The notes: generated from the letters alone by a model not told the origin. A DNA stretch of 40,446 nt from Caballeronia arationis (GCF_001544975.2 NZ_FCOG02000060.1:1-40446), one strand, 5' to 3'; counted from the stretch's first letter, positions 25,667-35,187 are shown. Translations and numbers: made by a program.

Positions 25667-26320
25667 ATGAATATCGAGCAAGCGCGTTTCAACATGATCG
25701 AGCAACAGATTCGTCCCTGGGAAGTGCTGGACCAGGACGTCCTGAACCTGCTGTCGATCGTCAAGCGGGAGAACTTCGTGCCCGCCGCGTATCGCAATAT
25801 CGCGTTCGCGGACCTCGAAATTCCGCTGCCGGGCGGCGAGCGCATGCTGTCGCCGAAGGTTGAGGCGCGCGTGCTGCAGGAACTCGCCGTCACGAAGCAC
25901 GAAACGGTGCTCGAGATCGGCGCGGGCTCGGGCTACATGGCCGCCCTGCTCGCCGCGCGCGGCCGTAGCGTCACCACCGTCGAAATCTCGCCGGAACTCG
26001 CGGCGTTCGCGGAACAGAATCTGGCCGCCAACGCGGTGTCGAACGCGCATGTCGTCACCGGCGACGGCGCGATCGGCTGGGAAGGCGGCGCGCCCTACGA
26101 CGTGATCTGCGTGTCGGGCGGCCTGCCCGTCATGCCGCAGGAATTGCTGGAGCAACTGAAGATCGGCGGACGGATCGCGGCCTTCGTCGGCGACGCGCCG
26201 GTCATGAAGGCGCAGATCATCACACGCGTCGACGAAAAGCAGTTCCGCGTCTCCGACATCTTCGAAACACTCGTGGTGCCGCTGAAAAACGCCGTGCAGC
26301 CGCCGCGCTTCAAGTTCTGA
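25667..26320 (+). CDS. Protein-L-isoaspartate O-methyltransferase-family protein
   Basis: Encodes 217 residues from ATG 25667 (MNIEQARFNMIEQQIRPW); a TACAAT box at 25626-25631 may be its -10 element. The SAM-binding motif I is VLEIGAGSGYMAALLA (about residues 78-93), and the family's SPKVEARVLQEL helix lies before it. True Pcm enzymes repair isoaspartate in damaged proteins using a conserved SxP/GTGSGYQ pattern; here the motif is shifted (GAGSGYMA), so repair activity is probable but not assured. The stop is 2 nt from the rhodanese start, so the two form an operon. Confidence 0.85.
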   Translation: MNIEQARFNMIEQQIRPWEVLDQDVLNLLSIVKRENFVPAAYRNIAFADLEIPLPGGERMLSPKVEARVLQELAVTKHETVLEIGAGSGYMAALLAARGRSVTTVEISPELAAFAEQNLAANAVSNAHVVTGDGAIGWEGGAPYDVICVSGGLPVMPQELLEQLKIGGRIAAFVGDAPVMKAQIITRVDEKQFRVSDIFETLVVPLKNAVQPPRFKF

Positions 26321-26322
26321 TC

Positions 26323-26646
26323 ATGCAGAATCTCTCCGTCACCGATCTCGCCGCCTGGCTCGCCGACTCTTCGCGCCCGGCCCCCGTCCTGCTCGACGTG
26401 CGCGAGCCGTGGGAACTGGAAACGGCGAAGCTGGCGAATATCGTCGCCATTCCGATGCGCGACATCCCGGCGCGCAGCGAAGAACTCGACGACGAAGCGC
26501 AGATCGTCTGCATCTGCCATCACGGCGCGCGCAGTGCGCAGGTCGGGATGTTCCTCGAATCGCGCGGGTTCACGCAGGTGTTCAACCTGTACGGCGGCAT
26601 CGATGCGTGGTCGCGTCAGGTCGATCCGAGCGTGCCGACGTACTAG
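26323..26646 (+). CDS. Single-domain rhodanese-like sulfurtransferase
   Basis: Encodes 107 residues, one rhodanese domain (GlpE/PspE size). It has the DVREPWE motif near residue 25 and the active-site loop CHHGARS (Cys about residue 66), which carries persulfide sulfur in active members. It has no signal peptide, so it should be cytosolic. It begins 2 nt after the methyltransferase stop. In some Burkholderia genomes this gene pair precedes tolC (recall, not verified); here a terminator and the convergent hem genes follow instead. Confidence 0.9.
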   Translation: MQNLSVTDLAAWLADSSRPAPVLLDVREPWELETAKLANIVAIPMRDIPARSEELDDEAQIVCICHHGARSAQVGMFLESRGFTQVFNLYGGIDAWSRQVDPSVPTY

Positions 26647-26666
26647 GTTTTCCGGGCTTCAAAAGC

Positions 26667-26703
26667 AAAAAGCCGCATGCGCCTGAAACGCATGCGGCTT
26701 TTT
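26667..26703. terminator. Strong bidirectional terminator, rhodanese / hemY
   Basis: A perfect 15-bp dyad AAAAAGCCGCATGCG-n7-CGCATGCGGCTTTTT (26667-26681 and 26689-26703) with T-runs on both strands lies between the convergent rhodanese and hemY genes and can end both transcripts. Confidence 0.92.
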
Positions 26704-26716
26704 TTCGTCCTGACGA

Positions 26717-27910
26717 TCACACCACGTTCATCGCCAGCGCACTCTCGCGATAGTGCATGCTCGCCTTCTCGGTATCGCCGAGTTGCTCATGCAGGCGAGC
26801 CAGCGCGCGATGCGTGCGAATCTTGAGCGGCTCGTTGTCGGCGAGCTTGAGCGCCGATTCCAGGAACGCCTGCGCCTTGCCCCACAACTGCTGATGCAGG
26901 CACAGCCGGCCGAGCGTGAACAGCAGATCGGCGTCTTCGGTGCGCTCCTTCTGCCACGCTTCCGCGCGCTGAATGAGCGGCAGCGCATCGCCCGACACGC
27001 AGTCGGGATAACGGCGCAACAGCCGCGCGTCCCAGTTGTGCGCGAGCGCCTCTTCCACGATCTTGCGCGCCTCATTGCGCTTGTCCAGCGCAATCAGCAA
27101 CTCGGCGGCAAGATCGGCGAGACGCGGCGACTGGCGTTCCGCCGGCGAAAGCGACTGCCACAACTCCAGCAGCGCATCCGGATTGTGCCGCCGGTCGCGC
27201 AGCAGGTTTTCCGCCGCGACCTGCCGCAGACGCACCGCCACCGCCGGATGCAGCGCCTCGCGCTTCTCAAGCATCTTGACGAGCTTCAATACCTCGCCCC
27301 AGTTCTTCAACTGCTGCTGCGCGCGCAGCGCGATCTGCTGCGCATGCAGACGCCGCCCGCCCTGCGCCTGCATTTCGGTCAGCGCGACGAGCGCGCCGTC
27401 CGCGTCGCGGCCGTCGGCGCGCATGTCGGCGGTCGCCATCAGGCGCGCGTCCTGCCACTCTGCGCCCGTGATCTGGCCGAGCCACTCGTCGCGGCGCGCG
27501 TATTCGTGCATCCGGTGCGCCGCGTTCGCACCGACGAGACCGGCGGCGCCCTTGTTGTCGTCGACGCTGAGCGCGTCGCGCGCCGCCTTCTCAGCCTTCG
27601 AGAAGCGGCCCGCGTACAGATGGCCGATCGCATCGCGCAGCGAGGCGTTCGCCTTCGCGAGCTTGCTGCGCGCGCGATAGGCAGCGACGCGCCGCGGCAT
27701 CTTCCAGACGGTGCGGGCCGCGCGGATCAGCCCGTAGAGCACGATGAACAGCACGACGAGCGCGACCGCGAAGAGATTCAGCGAAATATCGACGCGATAC
27801 GGCGGCAACACGATGAGCACCTGCCCGCCATTGAATCCGCCGACCGTCGCGACGACGACCGCGACCGCGAACAGCAGCGCCAGCCAGATGAGTCCACGAA
27901 TCGTCATCAT
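26717..27910 (-). CDS. hemY: Heme biosynthesis-associated membrane protein HemY
   Basis: Encodes 397 residues (a second ATG immediately follows the first). Two N-terminal membrane helices (about residues 4-26 and 42-62) precede a cytoplasmic or periplasmic domain of TPR-like repeats, recognised by helices such as GRFSKAEKAARDALSVDD and WGKAQAFLESALKLADNEPL. This is the proteobacterial HemY of the hemCDXY operon, unrelated to the Gram-positive protoporphyrinogen oxidase of the same name; its role in tetrapyrrole synthesis is likely organisational. Its ATG overlaps the hemDX stop by 4 nt (ATGA), a sign of coupled translation. Confidence 0.93.
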   Translation of the reverse strand: MMTIRGLIWLALLFAVAVVVATVGGFNGGQVLIVLPPYRVDISLNLFAVALVVLFIVLYGLIRAARTVWKMPRRVAAYRARSKLAKANASLRDAIGHLYAGRFSKAEKAARDALSVDDNKGAAGLVGANAAHRMHEYARRDEWLGQITGAEWQDARLMATADMRADGRDADGALVALTEMQAQGGRRLHAQQIALRAQQQLKNWGEVLKLVKMLEKREALHPAVAVRLRQVAAENLLRDRRHNPDALLELWQSLSPAERQSPRLADLAAELLIALDKRNEARKIVEEALAHNWDARLLRRYPDCVSGDALPLIQRAEAWQKERTEDADLLFTLGRLCLHQQLWGKAQAFLESALKLADNEPLKIRTHRALARLHEQLGDTEKASMHYRESALAMNVV

Positions 27911-30006
27911 CCGCCTCGCTTGAACTGGTGGACCGCGGCCAGGCTTTCGTTCAGGTTCGGCACGGCGACCGCGAGCGACGCCTGATCGACCTGTTTCACG
28001 AGATCGCGCACGGACGTGACCTTCTTCGACGACGGATCGAAATAGCGGGCGAGCGCGGCGTCGGCGGCGTGCAGGTCGGACTTGAGCGTCGATTCGCTGC
28101 GCGAAAGCAGCGACAGGCGTGCCGACAAGAGGCGCAGTTTCACGTTCTCGCGCACGAAATACCCCTGGTCGGGCGAGGTCAGCATCGCGTCGGCGTTGTC
28201 GATGCGGCGCACCGACACGAGGCTCGACAACTGCTGCCCGATGCCGCTCACGAACTGCTGCCAGAGCACCTTCCAGCGCGGCTGGCCGGTCGCGGCCGCA
28301 ATCGACGCGCTGTTGCCGGGCGCGGCGGCCCTGGCGGTCGCGCGCTCGATCGGCGCTTCGCCCGCGAGCGGCAGGTTGTCGACCTGGCTGATCGCGGTGT
28401 CGAGCTTGATTGCGAGGCCGGTGAGATCGGTGCTGGGCGTGGCGTTGAGCTTGTCGATGTCCTGCGCGATCGCCTTGCGGATCGCGACGATCTGCGGCCC
28501 GGTCGCGGCGGCGAGGCGCGTGTCGGCGCTTTGCAACGCGAAGAGCGCGAGCTGGACGTTGCCCGTCAGTTGCAACTGCTGGCTTGCGCTCGACAGGATC
28601 TGCTCGACTTCGGCGATGGTCCAGTCGTCGCGGTTGCTCGCGAGATCCTGGTATTGCTGCTGCAATGCCTGACTGTGCGCTTCGGCGTCGTTGAGCTTGC
28701 CCTGCAACTGGATGATCTGCGTGCTGAGCGCGCCGGCGGAACTGGCGGCCTGATCGGCCTTCGCGCGCAGGTCGGCGGTCGTTGCATCGTTGGCCTGCAG
28801 GCGCTGGGCGATCTGCTGGTCGGTGCGGTCGAACTTGCGGTTCAGCAGGAAGCCGCCGCCGCCCGCCGCCACCGCGAGAATCACGATGACGAGCCACAAG
28901 AGCGCAGTGCCCGCGCTGCTCTTCTTTGGCTGCGCCTCGTAGGGCGTGAACGGCGTGTTCGGCGGCAAGGGCTGCGTCACGGTCGGCTGAGGTGAAGCTT
29001 TCTTGGAATCGTTCGAATCAGTCATGCGTGATTGAGCCGGTTGGTGGGCCGGCGCTGCGGCCGGTTTGGAATCCGTCGGCGTGGATTCCGCATTGGAGGT
29101 CTTCGTCTCCACTTTTGTCGCGCTCTGTGTCGCGCCTTTCGACGTTTCGGCGGCGGACCGCGCACCGGCGTCGCGTTGCAACTCCGCGGCGAAAGCCGTC
29201 CTGAGCGACTCGGCGATGCGCTCATCGCCGGCGCCGGACACCGTAATCCTATCAAAACCCGCCTGCCGCGCGGCTTCGGCGATGCGCGGATGCGGGCTCA
29301 CGAGCGGCGCGCGCTTCAGTTGCGCGGTTTCGTCGGGGCTCAGGTGCTCGCGCGCGAGCTCGTCGAGATTGCGCACGCCTTCGGAACTCGTCAGCAGCCA
29401 CGCGTGCGGCTCGCCGGCGAGCAGTGCGTGGACGCGCTCCCATTTCTGCATCGACGGCTCGGGCACGATGCGCCGGTATGCCGCAACTTTCTCGACCGTA
29501 GCGCCCGCTTCTGCGAGCCGCTCTGCAAGCCATTCGCGGCCGCCGTCGCCGCGCACGATCAAGACGCGCTTGCCTTCGAGGCCGGTTGCGCCGAACTGTG
29601 CCTCGATGGCGGCATAGAGCGCTTCGGAGTCGAAACGCGGATCGGCCGATTCCGCCGACGGGCTGATCACGCGATGCGCCGGCGCCGCGACGCCCTGGCG
29701 CGCGAGCGCCGCGACGCTGCCCGGCCCGACGACGGCCACCGGCACGTCCGCCGGCCAGGGCGCGCCGAGCTTGCCGAACGCGTAGTCGACCGCATTCGGC
29801 GACACGAACACGACCAGCGCGTATTTCACCGGCCCGTAGAGTTCGTCGAGGGCCGCGCGCAGCGGGGCATCGTCCGCGACGGGGGCGATGTCGATCAGGG
29901 GGAATTCGAGGCTGTCGAAGCCCGCGTCGGCCAGGAGCGCCAAAAGCGCGGCGGACTGGCCGATCGGCCGGGTGACGACGATGGTGACGCGACGCGCGCT
30001 CGTCAT
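27907..30006 (-). CDS. hemDX: Fused uroporphyrinogen-III synthase HemD / membrane protein HemX
   Basis: Encodes 699 residues from ATG 30006. Residues about 1-265 are HemD, which cyclises hydroxymethylbilane with ring-D inversion to uroporphyrinogen III (signs: VTRPIGQSAALLALL, FVSPNAVDYAF, TSSEGVRNL). A disordered Lys/Ser/Thr/Pro linker (about 265-360) leads to a membrane helix (about 362-385, ALLWLVIVILAVAAGGGGFLL) and the HemX coiled-coil domain (about 385-699, Gln/Ala rich). Met328 could be an internal HemX start, but no ribosome binding site precedes it. The ATG overlaps the hemC stop by 1 nt. Such hemDX fusions are known in Burkholderiaceae. Confidence 0.93.
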   Translation of the reverse strand: MTSARRVTIVVTRPIGQSAALLALLADAGFDSLEFPLIDIAPVADDAPLRAALDELYGPVKYALVVFVSPNAVDYAFGKLGAPWPADVPVAVVGPGSVAALARQGVAAPAHRVISPSAESADPRFDSEALYAAIEAQFGATGLEGKRVLIVRGDGGREWLAERLAEAGATVEKVAAYRRIVPEPSMQKWERVHALLAGEPHAWLLTSSEGVRNLDELAREHLSPDETAQLKRAPLVSPHPRIAEAARQAGFDRITVSGAGDERIAESLRTAFAAELQRDAGARSAAETSKGATQSATKVETKTSNAESTPTDSKPAAAPAHQPAQSRMTDSNDSKKASPQPTVTQPLPPNTPFTPYEAQPKKSSAGTALLWLVIVILAVAAGGGGFLLNRKFDRTDQQIAQRLQANDATTADLRAKADQAASSAGALSTQIIQLQGKLNDAEAHSQALQQQYQDLASNRDDWTIAEVEQILSSASQQLQLTGNVQLALFALQSADTRLAAATGPQIVAIRKAIAQDIDKLNATPSTDLTGLAIKLDTAISQVDNLPLAGEAPIERATARAAAPGNSASIAAATGQPRWKVLWQQFVSGIGQQLSSLVSVRRIDNADAMLTSPDQGYFVRENVKLRLLSARLSLLSRSESTLKSDLHAADAALARYFDPSSKKVTSVRDLVKQVDQASLAVAVPNLNESLAAVHQFKRGG

Positions 30007-31007
30007 CAGGCGGCGGGCGTCGCGGCGGGCGGCACGCGCGCGCCGCTTGCCGTGGAAAGCGCGCGCACGATGTCCATCGCGCCTTGCGCTTCGAGATCGG
30101 CGGACACGCGGCGGCCGAGTTCCAGCGCGGCCGCGATGTCCGGCGCGCTCGCCGTGTCTTCGGCTGTCAGCACGCGCGTGCCGTCGGGCGTCGCGACGCA
30201 GCCACGCAGATGCAGCGCGCCGTCGCGCCACGTTGCGTACGCAGCGAGCGGCACTTCGCAGCTTCCGCCGAGCGAGCGCGACACCATGCGCTCCGCTTCC
30301 ACCGCGGCCGCAGTCTCCGGATGATGCAGCGGCGCGAGCCACGCGGCGAGATCGGCGCGATCCGCGCGAATCTCGATGCCGAGAGCGCCCTGACCGGCCG
30401 CGGGCAGACTCTCGTCGACGTCCAGCAGCGCGCGGATGCGTGATTCCAGCCCGAGGCGCTTCAGACCGGCCGACGCCAGAATGATCGCCGCGTAGTCGCC
30501 GCGATCGAGCTTGGCGAGCCGCGTGTCGAGATTGCCGCGCAGCGGACGCACGTCGAGATGGGGAAAGCGCATGCGCAGCATCGCTTCACGGCGCAGGCTG
30601 GACGTCCCGACGATGCTGCCTTCCGGCAGTTCGCCGAGCGAGCCGTATTGCGACGAGACGAACGCGTCGCGCGGATCCTCGCGTTCGAGGATGGTCGAGA
30701 GCGCAAAGCCTTCGGGCAATTCCATCGGCACGTCTTTGAGCGAATGCACGGCGAGATCGGCGCGGCCGTCCGCGAGCGCAGCTTCCAGTTCCTTGACGAA
30801 CAAGCCCTTGCCGCCGACCTTCGACAGCGTGCGATCGAGAATCTGGTCGCCTCGCGTCGTCATTCCTAAAATTTTTACGTCGCAAGATGGATATAATTTG
30901 TGCAGCGCACACCGCACGTGCTCCGCTTGCCACATCGCGAGCCGGCTTTCCCTCGAAGCGATCACAAGGCTTTTGGGTGGTGTCGTGGAATGCGTCTCGG
31001 AATTCAT
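30006..31007 (-). CDS. hemC: Porphobilinogen deaminase (hydroxymethylbilane synthase)
   Basis: Encodes 333 residues from ATG 31007 (MNSETHSTTPPKSLVIASRE). It joins four porphobilinogen units into hydroxymethylbilane. The dipyrromethane cofactor is attached to Cys250 in SLGGSCEVPLAAY; catalytic and binding regions are VHSLKDVPMELP and TSSLRREAMLR. The short N-terminal extension before SLVIASRESRLAMWQ is normal for the group. It is the first gene of hemC-hemDX-hemY. It is divergent from ppc with 262 nt between the start codons, where both promoters should lie; I could not assign -35/-10 boxes with confidence. Confidence 0.96.
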   Translation of the reverse strand: MNSETHSTTPPKSLVIASRESRLAMWQAEHVRCALHKLYPSCDVKILGMTTRGDQILDRTLSKVGGKGLFVKELEAALADGRADLAVHSLKDVPMELPEGFALSTILEREDPRDAFVSSQYGSLGELPEGSIVGTSSLRREAMLRMRFPHLDVRPLRGNLDTRLAKLDRGDYAAIILASAGLKRLGLESRIRALLDVDESLPAAGQGALGIEIRADRADLAAWLAPLHHPETAAAVEAERMVSRSLGGSCEVPLAAYATWRDGALHLRGCVATPDGTRVLTAEDTASAPDIAAALELGRRVSADLEAQGAMDIVRALSTASGARVPPAATPAA

Positions 31008-31269
31008 TGATGCTCGATGAAATGACGGGATGGATAACAAACAATGGTAGCACGCACGCCAGGGTCCATTTACAGACGGACAACCCGCTCGAGCCTTGTG
31101 CCAGGCACTTGCGGCGGGCGTCGTGGGAGGAGACGAGGGACCGCAGAGTCCCGGCAAGCAGGGCCCCGCCAATTCCTTTTCACGCACGATCGACGAAGCG
31201 AGAAGCGCCGTTGCACCGCGGCTTCGCCTCCCTCTGTACATGGGCCTTGGCTTCCAAGAGGAACCCATC

Positions 31270-34200
31270 GTGACGTCTTCCGGATCGGCGCGCCGCGCGC
31301 GCCGCAATGCTTATCCCGACTCGCCCTCCGAGGCGCCGTCGTCGTCATCCACCGTCGTCACGCGCGCCGCGACCGCCAGCAAGTCGTCGAAAGCTGCCGT
31401 CGCCGTCAAGGGCAAGCCGGCTGCCAGCGCCGCGCCTCGCAAGCTCAACGGCGCATCGGTCGAAAAAGCGGAACCCGCCGCGAAGCGCGCGTCGAGCCGC
31501 GCCCGCGACGACAAGGACCGCCCGCTCTTCGAAGACATCCGCTTTCTCGGTCGCCTGCTCGGCGAAGTGCTGCGCGAGCAGGAAGGCGACGCGGTGTACG
31601 ACGTCGTCGAGGCGATTCGTCAGACGGCCGTGAAATTCCGCCGCGAGGACGACCGCGAGGCGTCGCAGACGCTCGAAAAACGACTGCGCCAGTTGACGCC
31701 CGAGCAGACCGTGAGCGTCGTGCGCGCGTTCAGCTATTTCTCGCATCTCGCGAACATCGCCGAGGACCGGCATCACAACCGCCGCCGCCGCATCCACGCG
31801 CTCGCGGGCTCCGCGCCGCAGCCGGGCACGATCGCCTATGCGATCGAGCAGATGCAGGCAAAGTCGAAGGACGCGGAAACGAAGGCGCTGTTGCAGAAAT
31901 TCTTCGACGGCGCGCTGATCGTCCCCGTCCTGACCGCGCACCCGACCGAAGTGCAGCGCAAGAGCATTCTCGATGCACAGCACGACATCGCGCGCCTGCT
32001 CGCCGAGCGCGACCAGGAACTGACCGCCCGCGAGCGCGCACATAACGAGTCGCTCCTGCGCGCGCGCGTGACGTCGCTCTGGCAGACGCGCATGCTGCGC
32101 GACTCGCGCCTGACGGTCGGCGATGAAATCGAGAACGCGCTTTCCTACTACCGCGCGACCTTCCTCGCGGAAATCCCCGCGCTCTACGCCGACATCGAAG
32201 CCGCACTCGCCGAGCACGGCCTGCCCGCGCGCCTGCCGCCGTTCTTCCAGATGGGAAGCTGGATCGGCGGCGACCGCGACGGCAATCCGAACGTCACCGG
32301 GCCGACGCTGGAAACCGCCATCACGCGGCAGGCGACGGTCATCTTCGAACACTATCTGGAACAGGTGCACAAGCTCGGCGCGGAACTGTCGGTATCGAAC
32401 CTGCTCGCCGGTTCGAGCGATGCACTGAAGGAGCTCGCCGACGCGTCGCCCGACCAGTCGCCGCATCGCACCGACGAGCCGTACCGGCGCGCGCTGATCG
32501 GCATCTATACGCGGCTCGCGGCGAGCGCGCGCGTGCGGCTCGGCGAAGGCGTCGTCGCGGTGCGCAGCGCGGGCCGTGGCGCCGCGCCGGTCCGCGCGAC
32601 TCCGTACGCGGATGCCGCCGAGTTCGCGCGCGACCTGCACGTGCTGATCGATTCGCTCGCGGAGCATCACGGCGCGTCGCTCGCGACGCAGTGTCTAGCG
32701 CCGCTCGCGCGCGCCGCCGAAGTGTTCGGCTTTCATCTCGCCAGCATCGACTTGCGGCAGAGCTCCGACATCCACGAGGCGGTGATCGCGGAACTGTTCG
32801 CGCGCGCGGGCGTCGAGGCGGATTACGCCGCGCTTTCCGAAGAAGACAAGCGAAGCCTCCTGCTGAAGGAACTGGCGCAGCCGCGGCCGCTGCGTCTGCC
32901 TTATGCGCACTATTCCGATCTGGCGAAGAGCGAGCTCGGCGTGCTGGAAGCGGCGCGCGTGACGCGCGAAAAGTTCGGCGATCGCGCCGTGCGCAACTAC
33001 ATCATTTCGCACACGGAAACCGTGAGCGACCTGCTCGAAGTGATGCTGCTGCAAAAGGAAACGGGCGTGCTGCAAGGGCGTCTCGGCAGCGACGACGACC
33101 CCGCGCACAGCGGCCTGATGGTGATTCCGCTTTTCGAGACGATCGCCGACTTGCGCAATGCGCCCGTCATCATGGGCGAATTGTTCGCGCTGCCGGGCGT
33201 CGATGCGCTCGTCGAGAATCAGGGCGGCGAGCAGGAAGTGATGCTCGGCTACTCGGACAGCAACAAGGACGGCGGTTTTCTCACGTCGAACTGGGAGCTG
33301 TATCGCGCGGAACTGGCGCTTGTCGCGCTGTTCAAGGAACGCGGCACGACGCTCAGGCTCTTCCACGGCCGCGGGGGCACGGTCGGACGCGGCGGCGGCC
33401 CGACCTATCAGGCGATCCTGTCGCAGCCGCCCGGCACCGTCGACGGGCAGATCCGCCTCACCGAACAGGGCGAGGTGATCGCTAGCAAGTTCGGCAATCC
33501 GGAGATCGGGCGGCGCAATCTGGAGACGGTCGTCGCGGCGACGCTCGAAGCGACGCTCCTGCCGCACGAGAACTCGCCCGCGCAACTGCCGCTATTCGAA
33601 ACGACGGTGCAGACGCTGTCGGACGCCGCGATGGCGTCGTATCGCGCACTCGTCTACGAGACGCCCGGCTTCACCGACTATTTCTTCTCGTCGACGCCTA
33701 TCGCGGAGATCGCGGAACTGAACATCGGCAGCCGGCCCGCTTCGCGCAAGCTCCAGGACCCGAAGCAGCGCAAGATCGAAGACCTGCGTGCGATTCCATG
33801 GGGCTTCTCGTGGGGGCAATGCCGGCTGCTTCTGACCGGCTGGTACGGCTTCGGCAGCGCGGTCGCAGAGTATCTCGACGGCGCGGGCAGCGACGCCGAG
33901 CGCGCGAAGCGCCTCGCCACGCTCAAGAAGATGAACAAGACCTGGCCGTTCTTCGCCAACCTGCTGTCGAACATGGACATGGTGCTCGCGAAGACGGACC
34001 TCGCGGTGGCGTCGCGCTACGCGCAACTCGTCGCGGACAAGAAGCTGCGCAAGCACGTGTTCGAACGGATCGTCGCGGAATGGGGGCGCACGTCGGACGC
34101 GCTCGCGGAGATCACGGGCAAGGGCGAGCGTCTCGCCGACAACCCGCTTCTCGCGCGTTCGATCAAGAATCGCTTCCCTTATCTCGATCCGCTGAATCAC

Positions 34201-34314
34201 CTTCAGGTGGAACTGCTCAAACGCCACCGCTCGGGTGACCAGAACGTGCGCCTGCGACGCGGCATTCACCTGACGATCAACGGCATCGCGGCGGGCCTGC
34301 GCAATACCGGCTGA
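31270..34314 (+). CDS. ppc: Phosphoenolpyruvate carboxylase
   Basis: Encodes 1014 residues. It makes oxaloacetate from PEP and bicarbonate to refill the TCA cycle. GTG 31270 is chosen because AGAGGA lies 7-8 nt upstream and the N-terminus (MTSSGSARRARRN) matches the remembered Burkholderia form; ATG 31240 is an alternative. Residues 1-80 are a low-complexity Ser/Ala/Lys extension absent from E. coli Ppc. Active-site signatures are VLTAHPTEVQRKS (His224), GSWIGGDRDGNPNV, LGYSDSNKDGGF and FHGRGGTVGRGGGP (698-709). The C-terminus ends in the conserved LRNTG. Divergent from hemC. Confidence 0.97.
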   Translation: MTSSGSARRARRNAYPDSPSEAPSSSSTVVTRAATASKSSKAAVAVKGKPAASAAPRKLNGASVEKAEPAAKRASSRARDDKDRPLFEDIRFLGRLLGEVLREQEGDAVYDVVEAIRQTAVKFRREDDREASQTLEKRLRQLTPEQTVSVVRAFSYFSHLANIAEDRHHNRRRRIHALAGSAPQPGTIAYAIEQMQAKSKDAETKALLQKFFDGALIVPVLTAHPTEVQRKSILDAQHDIARLLAERDQELTARERAHNESLLRARVTSLWQTRMLRDSRLTVGDEIENALSYYRATFLAEIPALYADIEAALAEHGLPARLPPFFQMGSWIGGDRDGNPNVTGPTLETAITRQATVIFEHYLEQVHKLGAELSVSNLLAGSSDALKELADASPDQSPHRTDEPYRRALIGIYTRLAASARVRLGEGVVAVRSAGRGAAPVRATPYADAAEFARDLHVLIDSLAEHHGASLATQCLAPLARAAEVFGFHLASIDLRQSSDIHEAVIAELFARAGVEADYAALSEEDKRSLLLKELAQPRPLRLPYAHYSDLAKSELGVLEAARVTREKFGDRAVRNYIISHTETVSDLLEVMLLQKETGVLQGRLGSDDDPAHSGLMVIPLFETIADLRNAPVIMGELFALPGVDALVENQGGEQEVMLGYSDSNKDGGFLTSNWELYRAELALVALFKERGTTLRLFHGRGGTVGRGGGPTYQAILSQPPGTVDGQIRLTEQGEVIASKFGNPEIGRRNLETVVAATLEATLLPHENSPAQLPLFETTVQTLSDAAMASYRALVYETPGFTDYFFSSTPIAEIAELNIGSRPASRKLQDPKQRKIEDLRAIPWGFSWGQCRLLLTGWYGFGSAVAEYLDGAGSDAERAKRLATLKKMNKTWPFFANLLSNMDMVLAKTDLAVASRYAQLVADKKLRKHVFERIVAEWGRTSDALAEITGKGERLADNPLLARSIKNRFPYLDPLNHLQVELLKRHRSGDQNVRLRRGIHLTINGIAAGLRNTG

Positions 34315-34356
34315 CCGGTGGCGGCGGCCGCGTCGTTCGCGCGGCCGCCGCTTTTT

Positions 34357-35109
34357 TCAACTCGCCTCGATCATCATCGCGTCGAGTTCGAACGAGCCGT
34401 CTTCCTGCACGGCGAAATACTTCCGCACCTCGTCCGGGGCGTTGTTCCACATCGATTTGATCGCCACGACGCGTTCCTCCGGCGTGCGCATCCGCTTCAC
34501 CCATGCATCGAATTCGAGCGGCAGACGCCAGCGGCTCGTAACGTTCGCCGCAAACCCGGCGGCTTCGAACAGCGCAATCCATTCGTCGGCGCGATAGTCG
34601 CGGATATGCGACGCGTCGCGCAGCAATTCGATCGCCTGGATGTGCGTGTCGAGAAGCGGATGATCGGCGCCCGCGATATCGACGAACACCACGCGGCCGT
34701 TAGGCTTGAGCACGCGCCGCACTTCGCGAAGAGCCGCCGGCACGTCGTGCCAGTGATGCGCGCTCATCCGCGAGAGCACCCAGCAAAACGACGCATCCGC
34801 GAACGGCAGCTTTTCGGCTGGTCCCTGCTGCGTGCGGATGTTGCCGAGCCCGCGCTCGGCCGCGGCGCCCGCGACGGTCGCGAGCATCTGCTCGGCGATG
34901 TCGTAGGCAACCACCGATTTCACGTGCGGCGCCACCGCGAAGCTCACGTGCCCCGCGCCGCAGCCGAGATCGAGGACGGCGGCCTGCGGTGTCGCGGAAA
35001 CTTCGCGCGCCAGTTCCTGGAGATCGGCGCCCGTCGCGTGGACGGCGCTCGTCAAATAGGCGGCGGCGGTGCTGCCGAAGGCGTCGGCGACCTGGTCATG
35101 GTGTTTCAT
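34357..35109 (-). CDS. Class I SAM-dependent methyltransferase (UbiE/BioC-like)
   Basis: Encodes 250 residues from ATG 35109, with GGAG 7 nt upstream; the frame extends to 35187 without support. SAM motif I is VLDLGCGAGHVSFAVAP (about residues 45-61), motif II VVAYDIAEQML, and the post-motif LREVRRVLKPNGRVVFVDIAG (about 123-143, partly quoted) is typical of Methyltransf_11/25 small-molecule enzymes. The substrate is unknown. It is divergent from an XRE-type regulator with a palindrome over its predicted -35, so it is the likely target of that regulator. Convergent with ppc (42-nt gap). Confidence 0.85.
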   Translation of the reverse strand: MKHHDQVADAFGSTAAAYLTSAVHATGADLQELAREVSATPQAAVLDLGCGAGHVSFAVAPHVKSVVAYDIAEQMLATVAGAAAERGLGNIRTQQGPAEKLPFADASFCWVLSRMSAHHWHDVPAALREVRRVLKPNGRVVFVDIAGADHPLLDTHIQAIELLRDASHIRDYRADEWIALFEAAGFAANVTSRWRLPLEFDAWVKRMRTPEERVVAIKSMWNNAPDEVRKYFAVQEDGSFELDAMMIEAS

Positions 35110-35158
35110 CGATTGCTCCGTGTGGGGTGTCTGGTTTCTTGGAGGAGTCCGTGCCGCT

Positions 35159-35187
35159 ACAATAGAGCCCGCCCTGTACCAGTACAA
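35159..35187 (-). promoter_or_regulatory. Promoter of the methyltransferase gene with overlapping operator
   Basis: On the minus strand TTGTAC (35182-35187) and TATTGT (35159-35164) are 17 nt apart. A 12-bp palindrome TGTACCAGTACA (35175-35186, TGTAC/GTACA arms) covers the -35 box, an ideal place for repression. A second half, CTGGTA at 35202-35207, mirrors TACCAG in the palindrome. Confidence 0.6.

Noticed and set aside
30892..30897. TATAAT on the plus strand, a possible ppc promoter
   Set aside because: It lies inside the hemC coding sequence, about 370 nt before ppc, and has no -35 box at proper spacing.
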